A DNA stretch of 64,000 nucleotides from DASWZN01 sp963841635 (lineage in GTDB: Bacteria > Acidobacteriota > Terriglobia > Bryobacterales > Bryobacteraceae): positions 2,418,001 to 2,482,000 of the forward strand of contig CAWJDO010000002.1 of NCBI GenBank assembly GCA_963841635.1, in the 5' to 3' direction. The position numbers and the translations under genes were made by a program. The number at the start of each line of letters is the position of its first letter. Within the stretch, counting starts at the first letter, position 1. A model generated the notes under the pieces. The model did no database searches and was not told the origin of the DNA. It saw only the letters and a list, made by a program, of their open reading frames with translations. This document shows positions 6,908-14,667 of this stretch, one piece after another.

Positions 6908-9178
6908 ATGACTTCCAAGATCACGCTACTCGGGCTCATCGGCCTGGCGCTCGCGGCTGGTTCGGCTCACGGCCAAGGCTCGCTCTCCGATTATGAGCGC
7001 GCCAGCGGACTGCGGGAGAGGTTCCAGAGCCTAGCCGCGGGGATCCCGGAGAACGCTACGTGGATCGAAGAGACGAGTCGCTTCTGGTACCGGAAGTCCG
7101 TCGCGGGCGGAGTTGAGTTTGAGCTTGTGGACGCGGCAACGCTCGCCAAGCGGCCGGCTTTCGATCACGAGAAACTGGCCGCGGCGCTCGCGAAAGCCAC
7201 CGGTGCGAGCTTCAACCCGCGCAAGCTGCCGTTTCGCGAGGTCAGGTTCGTGGATCACGAGCAGGCGATCGAATTTGTGGCCAAGGGAAACCGCTGGAAG
7301 GTCAAGCTAGCGGACTACTCATCGGAGAAACTCGGTCCGATGGACCCGTTCAGCGTGGCCGTCGCGCGGCCGTTGACGCCGCCGCTCCCCGCGGAATCCA
7401 CGGAACGCAAGGCCTCGCCCGACGGCGTGTCGGAAGCGTGGGTGAAGAACTACAACGTGTTCCTGCGCGCGAAAGGCGGCGCCCAGGAGATCCCACTCAG
7501 CTTCGATGGATCGGAGGGCAACGCATACGACATCGACACATTCCGTTGGTCTCCGGATTCGAAGCGCCTGGTGGCCTATCGGATCCGGCGCGGATACCAC
7601 CGACGGATTGACATGGTGGAGTCTTCGCCGGCCGACCAGCTTCAGCCCAAGACCATCACGCTCGAATACGAGAAGCCGGGGGACGTGCTCGATCTGCCCC
7701 AGCCGGTCTTGTTCCAGGTGGAGACGCGGAAGGCGATCGAGATCGACAACCGGCTGTTCCCGAATCCGTTCGAGATTACCGAGACCGAGTGGCGCAAGGA
7801 CGGCCACGCCTTCACGTTCGAGTACAACCAGCGCGGCCACCAGGTCTATCGCGTGATCGAGGTGGATGCGGCATCGAGCAACGCTCGCGCACTCGTGGAC
7901 GAGCAGAGCCCGACGTTTTTCTGCTACTCGGGCAAGAAATACCGCCACGACGTTCAGGACGGCAAGGAGATCGTCTGGATGTCGGAGCGCGACGGCTGGA
8001 ATCACCTCTACCTCTACGACGGCGCGACCGGCCAGGTGAAGAGCCAGATCACGCATGGCGACTGGGTGGTGCGCGGAGTCGATAAGGTGGACGACGACAA
8101 GCGCCAGATCTGGTTTCACGCAGGCGGTATGACCGCCGGCATCGATCCCTATTTCGTCCACTACTATCGCATCAACTTCGATGGCAGCGGACTGACGCCT
8201 CTCACATCGGGCGACGCAGACCATCACGTCGCGTTCTCGCACGACATGAAATACTACGTCGACACGTGGTCGCGGGTGGACCTGGCGCCGGTCTCTGAGC
8301 TGCATCGGACCGACGACGGCAAGATGCTGGCCGAGATCGAGCACGGCGACACACAACCGCTGCTCACGGCGGGATGGCGCGCACCCGAGCCGTTCGTCGC
8401 CAAGGGCCGCGACGGCGTCACGGACATCTGGGGCGTCATATTGCGTCCCACCAATTTCGATGCCTCGAAGCTGTACCCGGTGATTGAGTTCATCTACGCG
8501 GGGCCGCAGGACTCGTTCGTTCCCAAGTCATTCCGCGCGTATTACCCGATGCAGTCGATGGCCGAGCTGGGGTTCGTGGTGGTGCAGATCGACGGGATGG
8601 GCACGTCGAACCGATCCAAGGCGTTCCACGACGTGTGCTGGAAGAATCTGGCGGACGCGGGATTCGCGGACCGCATCCTGTGGCATAAAGCGGTGGCGGC
8701 CAAATATCCGTACTACGACATCAGCCGCGTGGGGGTGTACGGGCACTCGGCAGGCGGGCAGAACGCGCTCGGGGCGCTCTTGTTCCACCCGGAGTTTTAC
8801 AAAGCGGCGGTGGCGGGCAGCGGATGCCACGACAACCGCATGGACAAAATCTGGTGGAACGAGCAGTGGATGAGTTGGCCGCTTGGCCCGGAGTACGTCG
8901 CCGATTCGAACGTTGTAAACGCTCATCTGCTGAAGGGTAAGCTGCTGCTTACCGTGGGAGAACTGGACACGAACGTGGACCCGGCCTCGACGATGCAGGT
9001 AGTCAACGCCCTCGTCAAGGCTCACAAGGTTTTCGATTTGCTGGTGCTGCCCGGCCAAGGACATACGCCCGGCGGCCCTTATGGGGAGCGGAAGCGGATG
9101 GATTTCTTCGTCCACAATTTGCTGGGCGTTGAGCCGCCAGACTGGAACAATCTCGAGAAGGCATTACCGGAGGAATAA
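6908..9178 (+). CDS. S9B-type prolyl dipeptidyl peptidase (DPP-IV-like), secreted
   Basis: A 756-residue protein when started at ATG 6908, the start that gives a clean signal peptide (LGLIGLALAAGSAHGQ). An N-terminal DPP-IV propeller (FRWSPDSKRLVAYRI, MSERDGWNHLYLYD) is followed by the alpha/beta-hydrolase domain. The catalytic triad can be assigned: Ser614 in GHSAGG, Asp687 in GELDTNVDP, His719 in GQGHTPGG. DPP-IV enzymes release X-Pro dipeptides from N-termini. The P5C dehydrogenase gene begins four bases after its stop, which ties peptide cleavage to proline breakdown. Expected location is periplasmic or outer surface. Other S9 specificities cannot be excluded. Confidence 0.88.
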   Translation: MTSKITLLGLIGLALAAGSAHGQGSLSDYERASGLRERFQSLAAGIPENATWIEETSRFWYRKSVAGGVEFELVDAATLAKRPAFDHEKLAAALAKATGASFNPRKLPFREVRFVDHEQAIEFVAKGNRWKVKLADYSSEKLGPMDPFSVAVARPLTPPLPAESTERKASPDGVSEAWVKNYNVFLRAKGGAQEIPLSFDGSEGNAYDIDTFRWSPDSKRLVAYRIRRGYHRRIDMVESSPADQLQPKTITLEYEKPGDVLDLPQPVLFQVETRKAIEIDNRLFPNPFEITETEWRKDGHAFTFEYNQRGHQVYRVIEVDAASSNARALVDEQSPTFFCYSGKKYRHDVQDGKEIVWMSERDGWNHLYLYDGATGQVKSQITHGDWVVRGVDKVDDDKRQIWFHAGGMTAGIDPYFVHYYRINFDGSGLTPLTSGDADHHVAFSHDMKYYVDTWSRVDLAPVSELHRTDDGKMLAEIEHGDTQPLLTAGWRAPEPFVAKGRDGVTDIWGVILRPTNFDASKLYPVIEFIYAGPQDSFVPKSFRAYYPMQSMAELGFVVVQIDGMGTSNRSKAFHDVCWKNLADAGFADRILWHKAVAAKYPYYDISRVGVYGHSAGGQNALGALLFHPEFYKAAVAGSGCHDNRMDKIWWNEQWMSWPLGPEYVADSNVVNAHLLKGKLLLTVGELDTNVDPASTMQVVNALVKAHKVFDLLVLPGQGHTPGGPYGERKRMDFFVHNLLGVEPPDWNNLEKALPEE

Positions 9179-9182
9179 CGTC

Positions 9183-10760
9183 ATGAGCACAACCGCAGTT
9201 CCCGTTGGGGGCCTTGCCGCCTTCCAGAACGAAGCGACGATCGACTTCTCCGTGGCCGAGAACCGCTCGGCCATGGAGCGCGCGCTGGCGGAGGTTCGCG
9301 CCCAACTCGGCCGCGAGTACGACATCCTGATCGGCGGGCAGCGCTTCAAGACCGGCGACAAACTCACGTCGCTGAATCCGTCGCATCCGGCCGAGGTCGT
9401 GGGCGTTCATCAGAAGGCTACGCCCGAGCTGGCGAAGCGGGCGATCGAGGAGGCTTACGCTTTCTTCCCGGAGTGGAGCCGCACGCCGGCGGCGGAGCGC
9501 GTGGCCATGCTGGTGCGGGCGGCGGCCCTGATCCGGGCGCGCAAGTTGGAATTCGACGCGTGGCTGGTGTACGAGGCCGGCAAGACCTGGATCGAGGCCG
9601 AGGCCGACGTCTCCGAGGCGATCGACTTTTGCGAATACTACGCGCGAGAGATGGTGCGCCTCAGTGCGGCTACGGAACTGCCGCAGCTTCCTGGGGAGCG
9701 CGACGAACTGGTCTATGTGCCGCTGGGCGTGGGCGTGGTGATTCCGCCGTGGAACTTCCCGCTGGCGATTCTGGCAGGGATGACGGGCGCGGCTTTGGTC
9801 ACCGGCAACACGGTGGTGATGAAGCCTTCGAGCGATACGCCGACCATCGCGGCGAAGTTCGCCGAGGTGCTGGCGGAGGCCGGATTCCCGGCGCGCTCGT
9901 TCTCGCTGCTGGTGGGCAGCGGAGCGGTGGTGGGGGATGTGCTGGTGGAGCATCCCAAGACGCGCTTCGTGTCGTTCACCGGATCGAAGGAGGTGGGGCT
10001 GCACATCAACGAGCTGGCGGCGAAGCCGCAGCCGGGGCAGATCTGGATCAAGCGAGTGGTGGTAGAGATGGGCGGCAAGGACGCCATCATCGTCGATAGC
10101 GAAGCGGATGTGGACGCGGCGGTGGCGGGCGTGCTGGCTTCGGCGTTCGGGTACCAGGGACAGAAGTGCTCGGCCTGCTCGCGCGCGATTGTGGACGCGG
10201 CGGTGTACGACGAGTTTCTGGAGAAGCTGGGGAGCAAGGTGGAAGCGATCCGGGTGGGGGCGGCGGAGGAGCCGTCGCACTATATGGGGCCGGTGATCAA
10301 CGAGCGGGCGCGGAAGTCGATTCTGCGATACATCGAGATTGGCAAGAGCGAGGGGCGGCTGATCGCAGGCGGCGGGGCGGCGGAGGGCGAGGGCTACTTC
10401 GTGCGGCCGACGGTGATTGCGGACGTGGGGAAGGAGGCGCGGCTGTTCCAGGAGGAAGTCTTCGGGCCGGTGCTGGCGGTGACGCGGGCGAAGGACTTCG
10501 ACGAGGCGCTGGAGCTGGCGAATGCGACCGAGTACGGGCTGACGGGGGCGGTGTACACGAGGAACCGGGAGAAGATCCGGCGGGCGGCGGCGGAGTTCTT
10601 CACGGGGAATCTGTACTTCAACCGGAAGTGCACGGGGGCGATGGTGGGGGCGCATCCGTTCGGCGGGTTCAACATGTCGGGGACGGATTCGAAGGCGGGG
10701 GGGCCGGACTATCTGATGCTGTTCCTGCAGGGGAAGTCGATTGCGGAGAAGGTGGGCTGA
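9183..10760 (+). CDS. pruA: L-glutamate gamma-semialdehyde (P5C) dehydrogenase
   Basis: A 525-residue aldehyde dehydrogenase with the long N-terminus typical of PruA/RocA enzymes (AAFQNEATIDFSVAENR, later YDILIGGQRFKTGDKL). It oxidises glutamate semialdehyde, in equilibrium with 1-pyrroline-5-carboxylate, to glutamate with NAD+. Motifs: VIPPWNFPLAI, FTGSKEVG, Glu295 in VEMGGKD and catalytic Cys329 in GQKCSACSR. It starts four bases after the S9 peptidase and is preceded by GGAGGAATAACGTC. This enzyme completes the route from proline, or from HypD-derived P5C, to glutamate. Oxidation of 2-oxoglutarate semialdehyde is a less likely alternative. The last third of the gene is markedly G-rich. Confidence 0.9.
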   Translation: MSTTAVPVGGLAAFQNEATIDFSVAENRSAMERALAEVRAQLGREYDILIGGQRFKTGDKLTSLNPSHPAEVVGVHQKATPELAKRAIEEAYAFFPEWSRTPAAERVAMLVRAAALIRARKLEFDAWLVYEAGKTWIEAEADVSEAIDFCEYYAREMVRLSAATELPQLPGERDELVYVPLGVGVVIPPWNFPLAILAGMTGAALVTGNTVVMKPSSDTPTIAAKFAEVLAEAGFPARSFSLLVGSGAVVGDVLVEHPKTRFVSFTGSKEVGLHINELAAKPQPGQIWIKRVVVEMGGKDAIIVDSEADVDAAVAGVLASAFGYQGQKCSACSRAIVDAAVYDEFLEKLGSKVEAIRVGAAEEPSHYMGPVINERARKSILRYIEIGKSEGRLIAGGGAAEGEGYFVRPTVIADVGKEARLFQEEVFGPVLAVTRAKDFDEALELANATEYGLTGAVYTRNREKIRRAAAEFFTGNLYFNRKCTGAMVGAHPFGGFNMSGTDSKAGGPDYLMLFLQGKSIAEKVG

Positions 10761-10813
10761 GGGGGTAGGGCGCGGGGCCTCGACGAGGATACTATCGAAA
10801 TGGAGGCCAGAGC

Positions 10814-11266
10814 ATGAACAAGATCACACCGTTTCTGTGGTTCAACGACAACGCCGAAGACGCTGCGGAGTTTTATCTTTCGGTATTTCCGGGAGCGAAG
10901 AAGTTGGGCGAACTGCGTTCGACCGGCGTGGGGCCCTGGCCCGTCGGAAAGATCGCGACGATCACCATCGATCTTATGGGGCAGCAGATGACGTTCCTCA
11001 ACGGTGGCCCCGCGCAAGCGCTCACGCCGGCTTTCTCGTACTCCGTCGCGTGCAAGGACCAGGCCGAGATCGACCGCTACTGGGACGAGCTGCTTGAGGG
11101 GGGCAAGCCCATGGCCTGCGGCTGGCTGACGGACAAGTTCGGCCTGTGCTGGCAGATCGTGCCGGAGAAGATCGGCGAGCTCCTGAAGCATCCCAAAGCG
11201 ATAGCGGCGATGATGACGATGGTGAAGTTCGACATCGCCACGCTGGAGGCCGCGGCGAAGGAGTAA
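10814..11266 (+). CDS. PhnB-like VOC family protein
   Basis: A 150-residue protein of the glyoxalase/VOC fold, PhnB branch: ITPFLWFNDNAEDAAEFYLSVFPGA at the start, the FLNGG strand, and KFGLCWQIVPEKIGELL near the end. Members are small metal-binding proteins, often of unknown substrate. A ribosome-binding site (GGAGG, 10801-10805) supports the ATG. Nothing ties it to the surrounding proline genes. Confidence 0.88.
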   Translation: MNKITPFLWFNDNAEDAAEFYLSVFPGAKKLGELRSTGVGPWPVGKIATITIDLMGQQMTFLNGGPAQALTPAFSYSVACKDQAEIDRYWDELLEGGKPMACGWLTDKFGLCWQIVPEKIGELLKHPKAIAAMMTMVKFDIATLEAAAKE

Positions 11267-11497
11267 CGGTGAGCGCCGAAGGGGCCAAGACGGCAAAGGC
11301 CCATTCCCACTAGCGACGCTGCCCGTTGCGATCGGTGCGATTCGGCGTTCTCCACAAAGATCTTCCCCCTTCCGCCGCAAACCCGACTTTGGCTTTCGCT
11401 GCTTGCCACGGCCACGATCGGCTTCTTTTCCGAGTTCAGAAACGAGGGCAAGTTCCATTTCAAAACGCTGGTCCACTTTTTCGGGCCCGGGACCTGG
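11267..11497 (+). other. Apparently coding sequence upstream of the first ATG of a membrane protein
   Basis: The frame of the downstream membrane protein is open back to about 11272. From about 11350 it encodes plausible protein, including a hydrophobic stretch (RLWLSLLATATIGFF) and KFHFKTLVHFFGPGTW. There is no in-frame ATG, GTG or TTG in this stretch. Either a rare start codon is used or the 5' end is damaged. Confidence 0.5.
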
Positions 11498-12451
11498 ATG
11501 CACGACCGATTGAATCAAGTCGTCTCTGGACTTGGTGATTCTCTCTACCGGATCGAGTATTCGCATTGGAACGATTTCCTCATGGGCCCGGCAATCGTCG
11601 GCGTGCTGTTTCCCCTTGTTTTCCTCAGACTCTACGGGGCCATCCAAAATCCGGCTCCAATCACCCTCCGCGCATCGACTCCAGACGCTTCGACCGACCT
11701 GGACCATGCTCTGCGGTTCGCGCGGATTCTGATGAACGTCGGACTCTTCTGGTTTTTCATCTCGGCCTGGGCGGAAAAGGCGGGCTATATAAGCAATCCT
11801 CATTCGAACGACGAAATCGATCTGCCCTTTGAGTTCGCCGGCACCATGCTCGGCTTCTGGATGGTGCGCGCTCTGACCAGGCCGTTCTACAAGCCGTCCG
11901 AGAGGTTCCGTTCCACGCTTCTCATCGATTTTCTGGCGTCGGGAGTGATGGGCCTTCTGTACACGCTGATCGTGGGCTCGTTGACAGAGGGCGTGGCCAG
12001 CGCCGTTGCCCATGCTTTGTATCCGGCTGTCCCAGGCTCGCTGGAGTTCCACGAATACACGCCGCTTCAGCAGCGCATGCGCCCATTCGAGCTTCTATTG
12101 CTTGCGGGAGGGATGTGGTGGAGTCTCAACCGATCTTCCGGGCGCGAGGAAATCACGCGGCTCGGCAGCAGTGAGGAACTACCGGCTGCCGCTTCCAGAT
12201 GGGATGTGCTGATTTCACTGGCTAAGATCCTGGGAGCGACGGCGGGCTATCTGCTGATTGTTGTGACGATGCTCTCGTGGCTGGAGCCGCAGGGACTGGG
12301 CTGGACGCTGGCGACGGCGGGCGCGGGAATCGTAGTCGGAACGGCGGCGTTCCTGCTTGCCAGGCGCGCCGGACGGCAACGCCCAACAACGGTTTTCGGC
12401 AGGAACGACGATAACCGGCCAGAGAGTCCGTCGGGACGCGAGTCGCACTGA
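11498..12451 (+). CDS. Multi-pass membrane protein of unknown function, possibly 5'-truncated
   Basis: I do not recognise the family. The 317-residue product from the first ATG has at least five hydrophobic segments (around GPAIVGVLFPLVFLRL, ILMNVGLFWFFISAW, LASGVMGLLYTLIVG, ILGATAGYLLIVVTML and LGWTLATAGAGIVVG) and a hydrophilic, arginine-rich tail. Coding sequence seems to continue upstream of the ATG without a normal start codon. No conserved catalytic motif is visible. It lies between the VOC gene and the operator-controlled FAD oxidase unit and seems independent of both. Confidence 0.6.
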   Translation: MHDRLNQVVSGLGDSLYRIEYSHWNDFLMGPAIVGVLFPLVFLRLYGAIQNPAPITLRASTPDASTDLDHALRFARILMNVGLFWFFISAWAEKAGYISNPHSNDEIDLPFEFAGTMLGFWMVRALTRPFYKPSERFRSTLLIDFLASGVMGLLYTLIVGSLTEGVASAVAHALYPAVPGSLEFHEYTPLQQRMRPFELLLLAGGMWWSLNRSSGREEITRLGSSEELPAAASRWDVLISLAKILGATAGYLLIVVTMLSWLEPQGLGWTLATAGAGIVVGTAAFLLARRAGRQRPTTVFGRNDDNRPESPSGRESH

Positions 12452-12506
12452 CGGGTTGGTTCTGTGTGTCGTGTCTGTCCGCGACCGGTTTTCGCCCGCG
12501 CGGTAT

Positions 12507-12524
12507 GTATACTATAATGTATAC
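12507..12524. promoter_or_regulatory. GTATAC-N6-GTATAC operator (site 1) with embedded -10
   Basis: GTATAC at 12507-12512 and 12519-12524 are separated by TATAAT, a perfect -10 hexamer. The site is 46 bases upstream of the FAD oxidase ATG. The same two-box layout with a six-base spacer recurs at 26439 and 32172. FCD-type GntR repressors (ExuR/UxuR type) commonly recognise TATA-rich GTATAC cores, and a gene for one lies at 36344. Repression by that protein is inferred. Confidence 0.7.
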
Positions 12525-12569
12525 AAGCGGCGCGGGGGGCTTTCGGAGCCTGCGCCTGAGGGGCGGGAC

Positions 12570-13712
12570 ATGTCGTCGGCTGACGTGGTCATCATCGGGG
12601 CAGGGATCGTTGGCTGCAGTATCGCCTGGCACCTGGCCGAGCGCGGCTGCCGCGACGTGGTGATCCTGGAGCGTGAATCGCACCCTGGGAAAGGCTCCAC
12701 GGGCAAGAGCATGGGCGGCGTGCGCGCACAGTTCGCCACCGAAGCCAACATCCGGATGTCCCTCTACTCGATTCCGTTTCTCGAGGATTTCGAGGAGATG
12801 ACGGGCCACCCTTCTGGCTATCGCCGCCAGGGTTATTTGTTTGTGGCCACCGAACCATGGCACCTCGAGACCCTGCATGCCAACCACAATCGTCAAGTTG
12901 CGCTGGGGCTGACGAGCGTCGAATTGCTGAAGGCGGAGGACGTCCTGCGCCTGGTTCCACAACTGCGCGGCGACGACGTCCTGGGCGGGAGTTTCTGCTC
13001 CTCGGACGGTTTCGTCGATCCCCACAGCGTCATGAACGGCTTCCTGAGGCGGGCCATCGAACGCGGCGTGCGACTCTTCCGGGGGGTCGAGGCTCTGGAG
13101 GTCCGGCCGGATGGCGTTCTGACGAGCCACGGGTTCATCGCCACGCGGAACGTCGTCAACGCCGCAGGTGCGTGGGCCGCCCCGATCGCGCAGACGGCGG
13201 GCGTGGACCTGCCGGTGGCGCCTCTGCGCCGGATGCTCGCGCCCACCGAACCGTTCGACCGCATCTCGCACTCTTCGCCCATGGTCGTCGATATGTCGAC
13301 CGGTTTCCATTTCCGGCCGGAGGGGCGCGGTCTGCTGCTGGCATGGAACGATCCGGAGGAGAGGCCGGGATACAAGATGTCGGTTGACGCCGCGTTCGTC
13401 GAGAAGGTGCTGACCCGCGGAGTGGAGCGCGTGCCTTGCCTGGCCGAGGCGCAGGTGAATCCAAAGCGCGTCTGGGCCGGCCTGTACGAAATGACGCCGG
13501 ACCACCACTGCATTCTGGGCGCCGCGCCGGGCGTGCCCGGATTCTGGCTGGCTAACGGCTTCAGCGGCCACGGCGTCATGCACTCGCCGGCGACGGGCCG
13601 CATTCTCTCAGACCTTATTCTGGACGGGCGCTCGAGCCTGGTGGATACCGAGGCACTTGGATTGGCGCGCTTCGCCGAAAGCCGACTGCTGTGCGAGACC
13701 GCAATTCTTTGA
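12570..13712 (+). CDS. FAD-dependent amino-acid oxidase/dehydrogenase (DAO family)
   Basis: A 380-residue DAO-family flavoprotein: dinucleotide fold VVIIGAGIVGCSIAWHLAERG at the N-terminus, GSTGKSMGGVRAQF near the flavin, NAAGAWA, and the C-terminal GFWLANGFSGHGVMHSPATG. It resembles sarcosine oxidase beta, proline dehydrogenase beta and D-hydroxyproline dehydrogenases, which oxidise secondary amines. ATG 12570 is preceded by GAGGGGCGGG. A DHDPS-family gene follows after 10 bases. Together, and under an operator shared with the hydroxyproline dehydratase operon, they could be the oxidative steps of hydroxyproline breakdown, or this enzyme could oxidise proline to P5C. The substrate is inferred. 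Confidence 0.8.
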   Translation: MSSADVVIIGAGIVGCSIAWHLAERGCRDVVILERESHPGKGSTGKSMGGVRAQFATEANIRMSLYSIPFLEDFEEMTGHPSGYRRQGYLFVATEPWHLETLHANHNRQVALGLTSVELLKAEDVLRLVPQLRGDDVLGGSFCSSDGFVDPHSVMNGFLRRAIERGVRLFRGVEALEVRPDGVLTSHGFIATRNVVNAAGAWAAPIAQTAGVDLPVAPLRRMLAPTEPFDRISHSSPMVVDMSTGFHFRPEGRGLLLAWNDPEERPGYKMSVDAAFVEKVLTRGVERVPCLAEAQVNPKRVWAGLYEMTPDHHCILGAAPGVPGFWLANGFSGHGVMHSPATGRILSDLILDGRSSLVDTEALGLARFAESRLLCETAIL

Positions 13713-13722
13713 AGGAGCCCAC

Positions 13723-14667
13723 GTGAAATTTCAGGGTGTATTTTCGGTTTTGCCGACGCCGTTCCTGAGCGGTGGCGGCGTCGATGTGGAGAGCCTGCGG
13801 CGGGTGGTCGATCTCTTCGTCGCAGCGGGCGTCAACGGGCTCACGGCGCTGGGCGTCACAAGCGAAGTGTCGCGCCTGGACGAACGCGAGCGCGCGCTGG
13901 TTCTCGGAACTGTGATCGACGCGGCGGCCGGGCGCGTGCCGGTCATTGCCGGTGCGACTGCCGAGGGCTTGGGACTGGCGATCGAGTACGGCAAGGCCGC
14001 GCGCGAAGCCGGAGCGGCCGCCATCATGGTGAGCCCACCGCGTATGCCGAAGATCAACTCAGACGCCGTGGTGCGCCACTTCGCGGCTCTGGCAGAGGCT
14101 GTTGAGATGCCGATCGTGGTGCAGGATTACCCGCCCATCTCCGGCTACACGATGGAGCCGTGGCTGCTGGCGCGGATCGCGCGCGAGACGCCGCTCGCCC
14201 GCACCATCAAGCTGGAGGATCCGCCCACTCCGCTCAAGACCGCGCAGATTCTGGCGCGAGCGGAAGGCGTGGAGGTCAGCGTATTGGGCGGGCTGGGCGG
14301 CGTTTTCATGCTCGAGGAGTTGATGAGCGGCGCCGCGGGCGTGATGACGGGTTTCGCGTTTCCCGAAGTCCTGGTGGAGATCTACCGGCGGTTCCGCTTG
14401 GGCGACATCGATGGCGCCGCGGACGTCTTCTATCGCAACGTTCCGCTGATGCGCTTCGAGTTCCAGGAAGGAATCGGCATGGCGATCCGCAAGGAAGTGC
14501 TCCGGAAGCGCGGCGCCATCGCTTGGGCGGGGACACGTCCTCCGGGCCCGGTGTTGGACAAGCAGACGGCCGCGGCGCTCGACCGTGTTCTTAGTTGGAC
14601 CGCCGCCGGATCCGCCAATACACCGGCAGCCCGAGCAGTACAATCGCAAAGCCAGGCCAGGTCGTAG
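13723..14667 (+). CDS. Dihydrodipicolinate synthase-family lyase/deaminase
   Basis: A 314-residue TIM barrel of the DapA family, started at GTG 13723 after the ribosome-binding site GAAGGAG. The Schiff-base lysine is Lys163 (TIKLEDPP) and the conserved tyrosine Tyr136 (VQDYPPISGY); GVTSEVSRL is the GTTGE-equivalent loop, altered from DapA itself. This points to a non-biosynthetic member. One known role is deamination of 1-pyrroline-4-hydroxy-2-carboxylate to 2-oxoglutarate semialdehyde in the D-hydroxyproline pathway, which fits the preceding FAD oxidase. Its last 77 bases overlap the convergent permease gene. Another keto-acid aldolase role is possible. Confidence 0.82.
   Translation: MKFQGVFSVLPTPFLSGGGVDVESLRRVVDLFVAAGVNGLTALGVTSEVSRLDERERALVLGTVIDAAAGRVPVIAGATAEGLGLAIEYGKAAREAGAAAIMVSPPRMPKINSDAVVRHFAALAEAVEMPIVVQDYPPISGYTMEPWLLARIARETPLARTIKLEDPPTPLKTAQILARAEGVEVSVLGGLGGVFMLEELMSGAAGVMTGFAFPEVLVEIYRRFRLGDIDGAADVFYRNVPLMRFEFQEGIGMAIRKEVLRKRGAIAWAGTRPPGPVLDKQTAAALDRVLSWTAAGSANTPAARAVQSQSQARS

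Noticed and set aside
9015..10655. 546-codon minus-strand frame opposite the aldehyde dehydrogenase
   Set aside because: Arginine/histidine/proline-rich translation with no family motif; the plus strand encodes a complete P5C dehydrogenase. A shadow of high GC sequence.
10709..12052. 447-codon minus-strand frame
   Set aside because: Covers the ends of three plus-strand genes and shows no domain; the VOC and membrane protein frames explain the sequence better.
12222..13583. 453-codon minus-strand frame
   Set aside because: Antisense to a clear FAD oxidase; composition is typical of a shadow frame.
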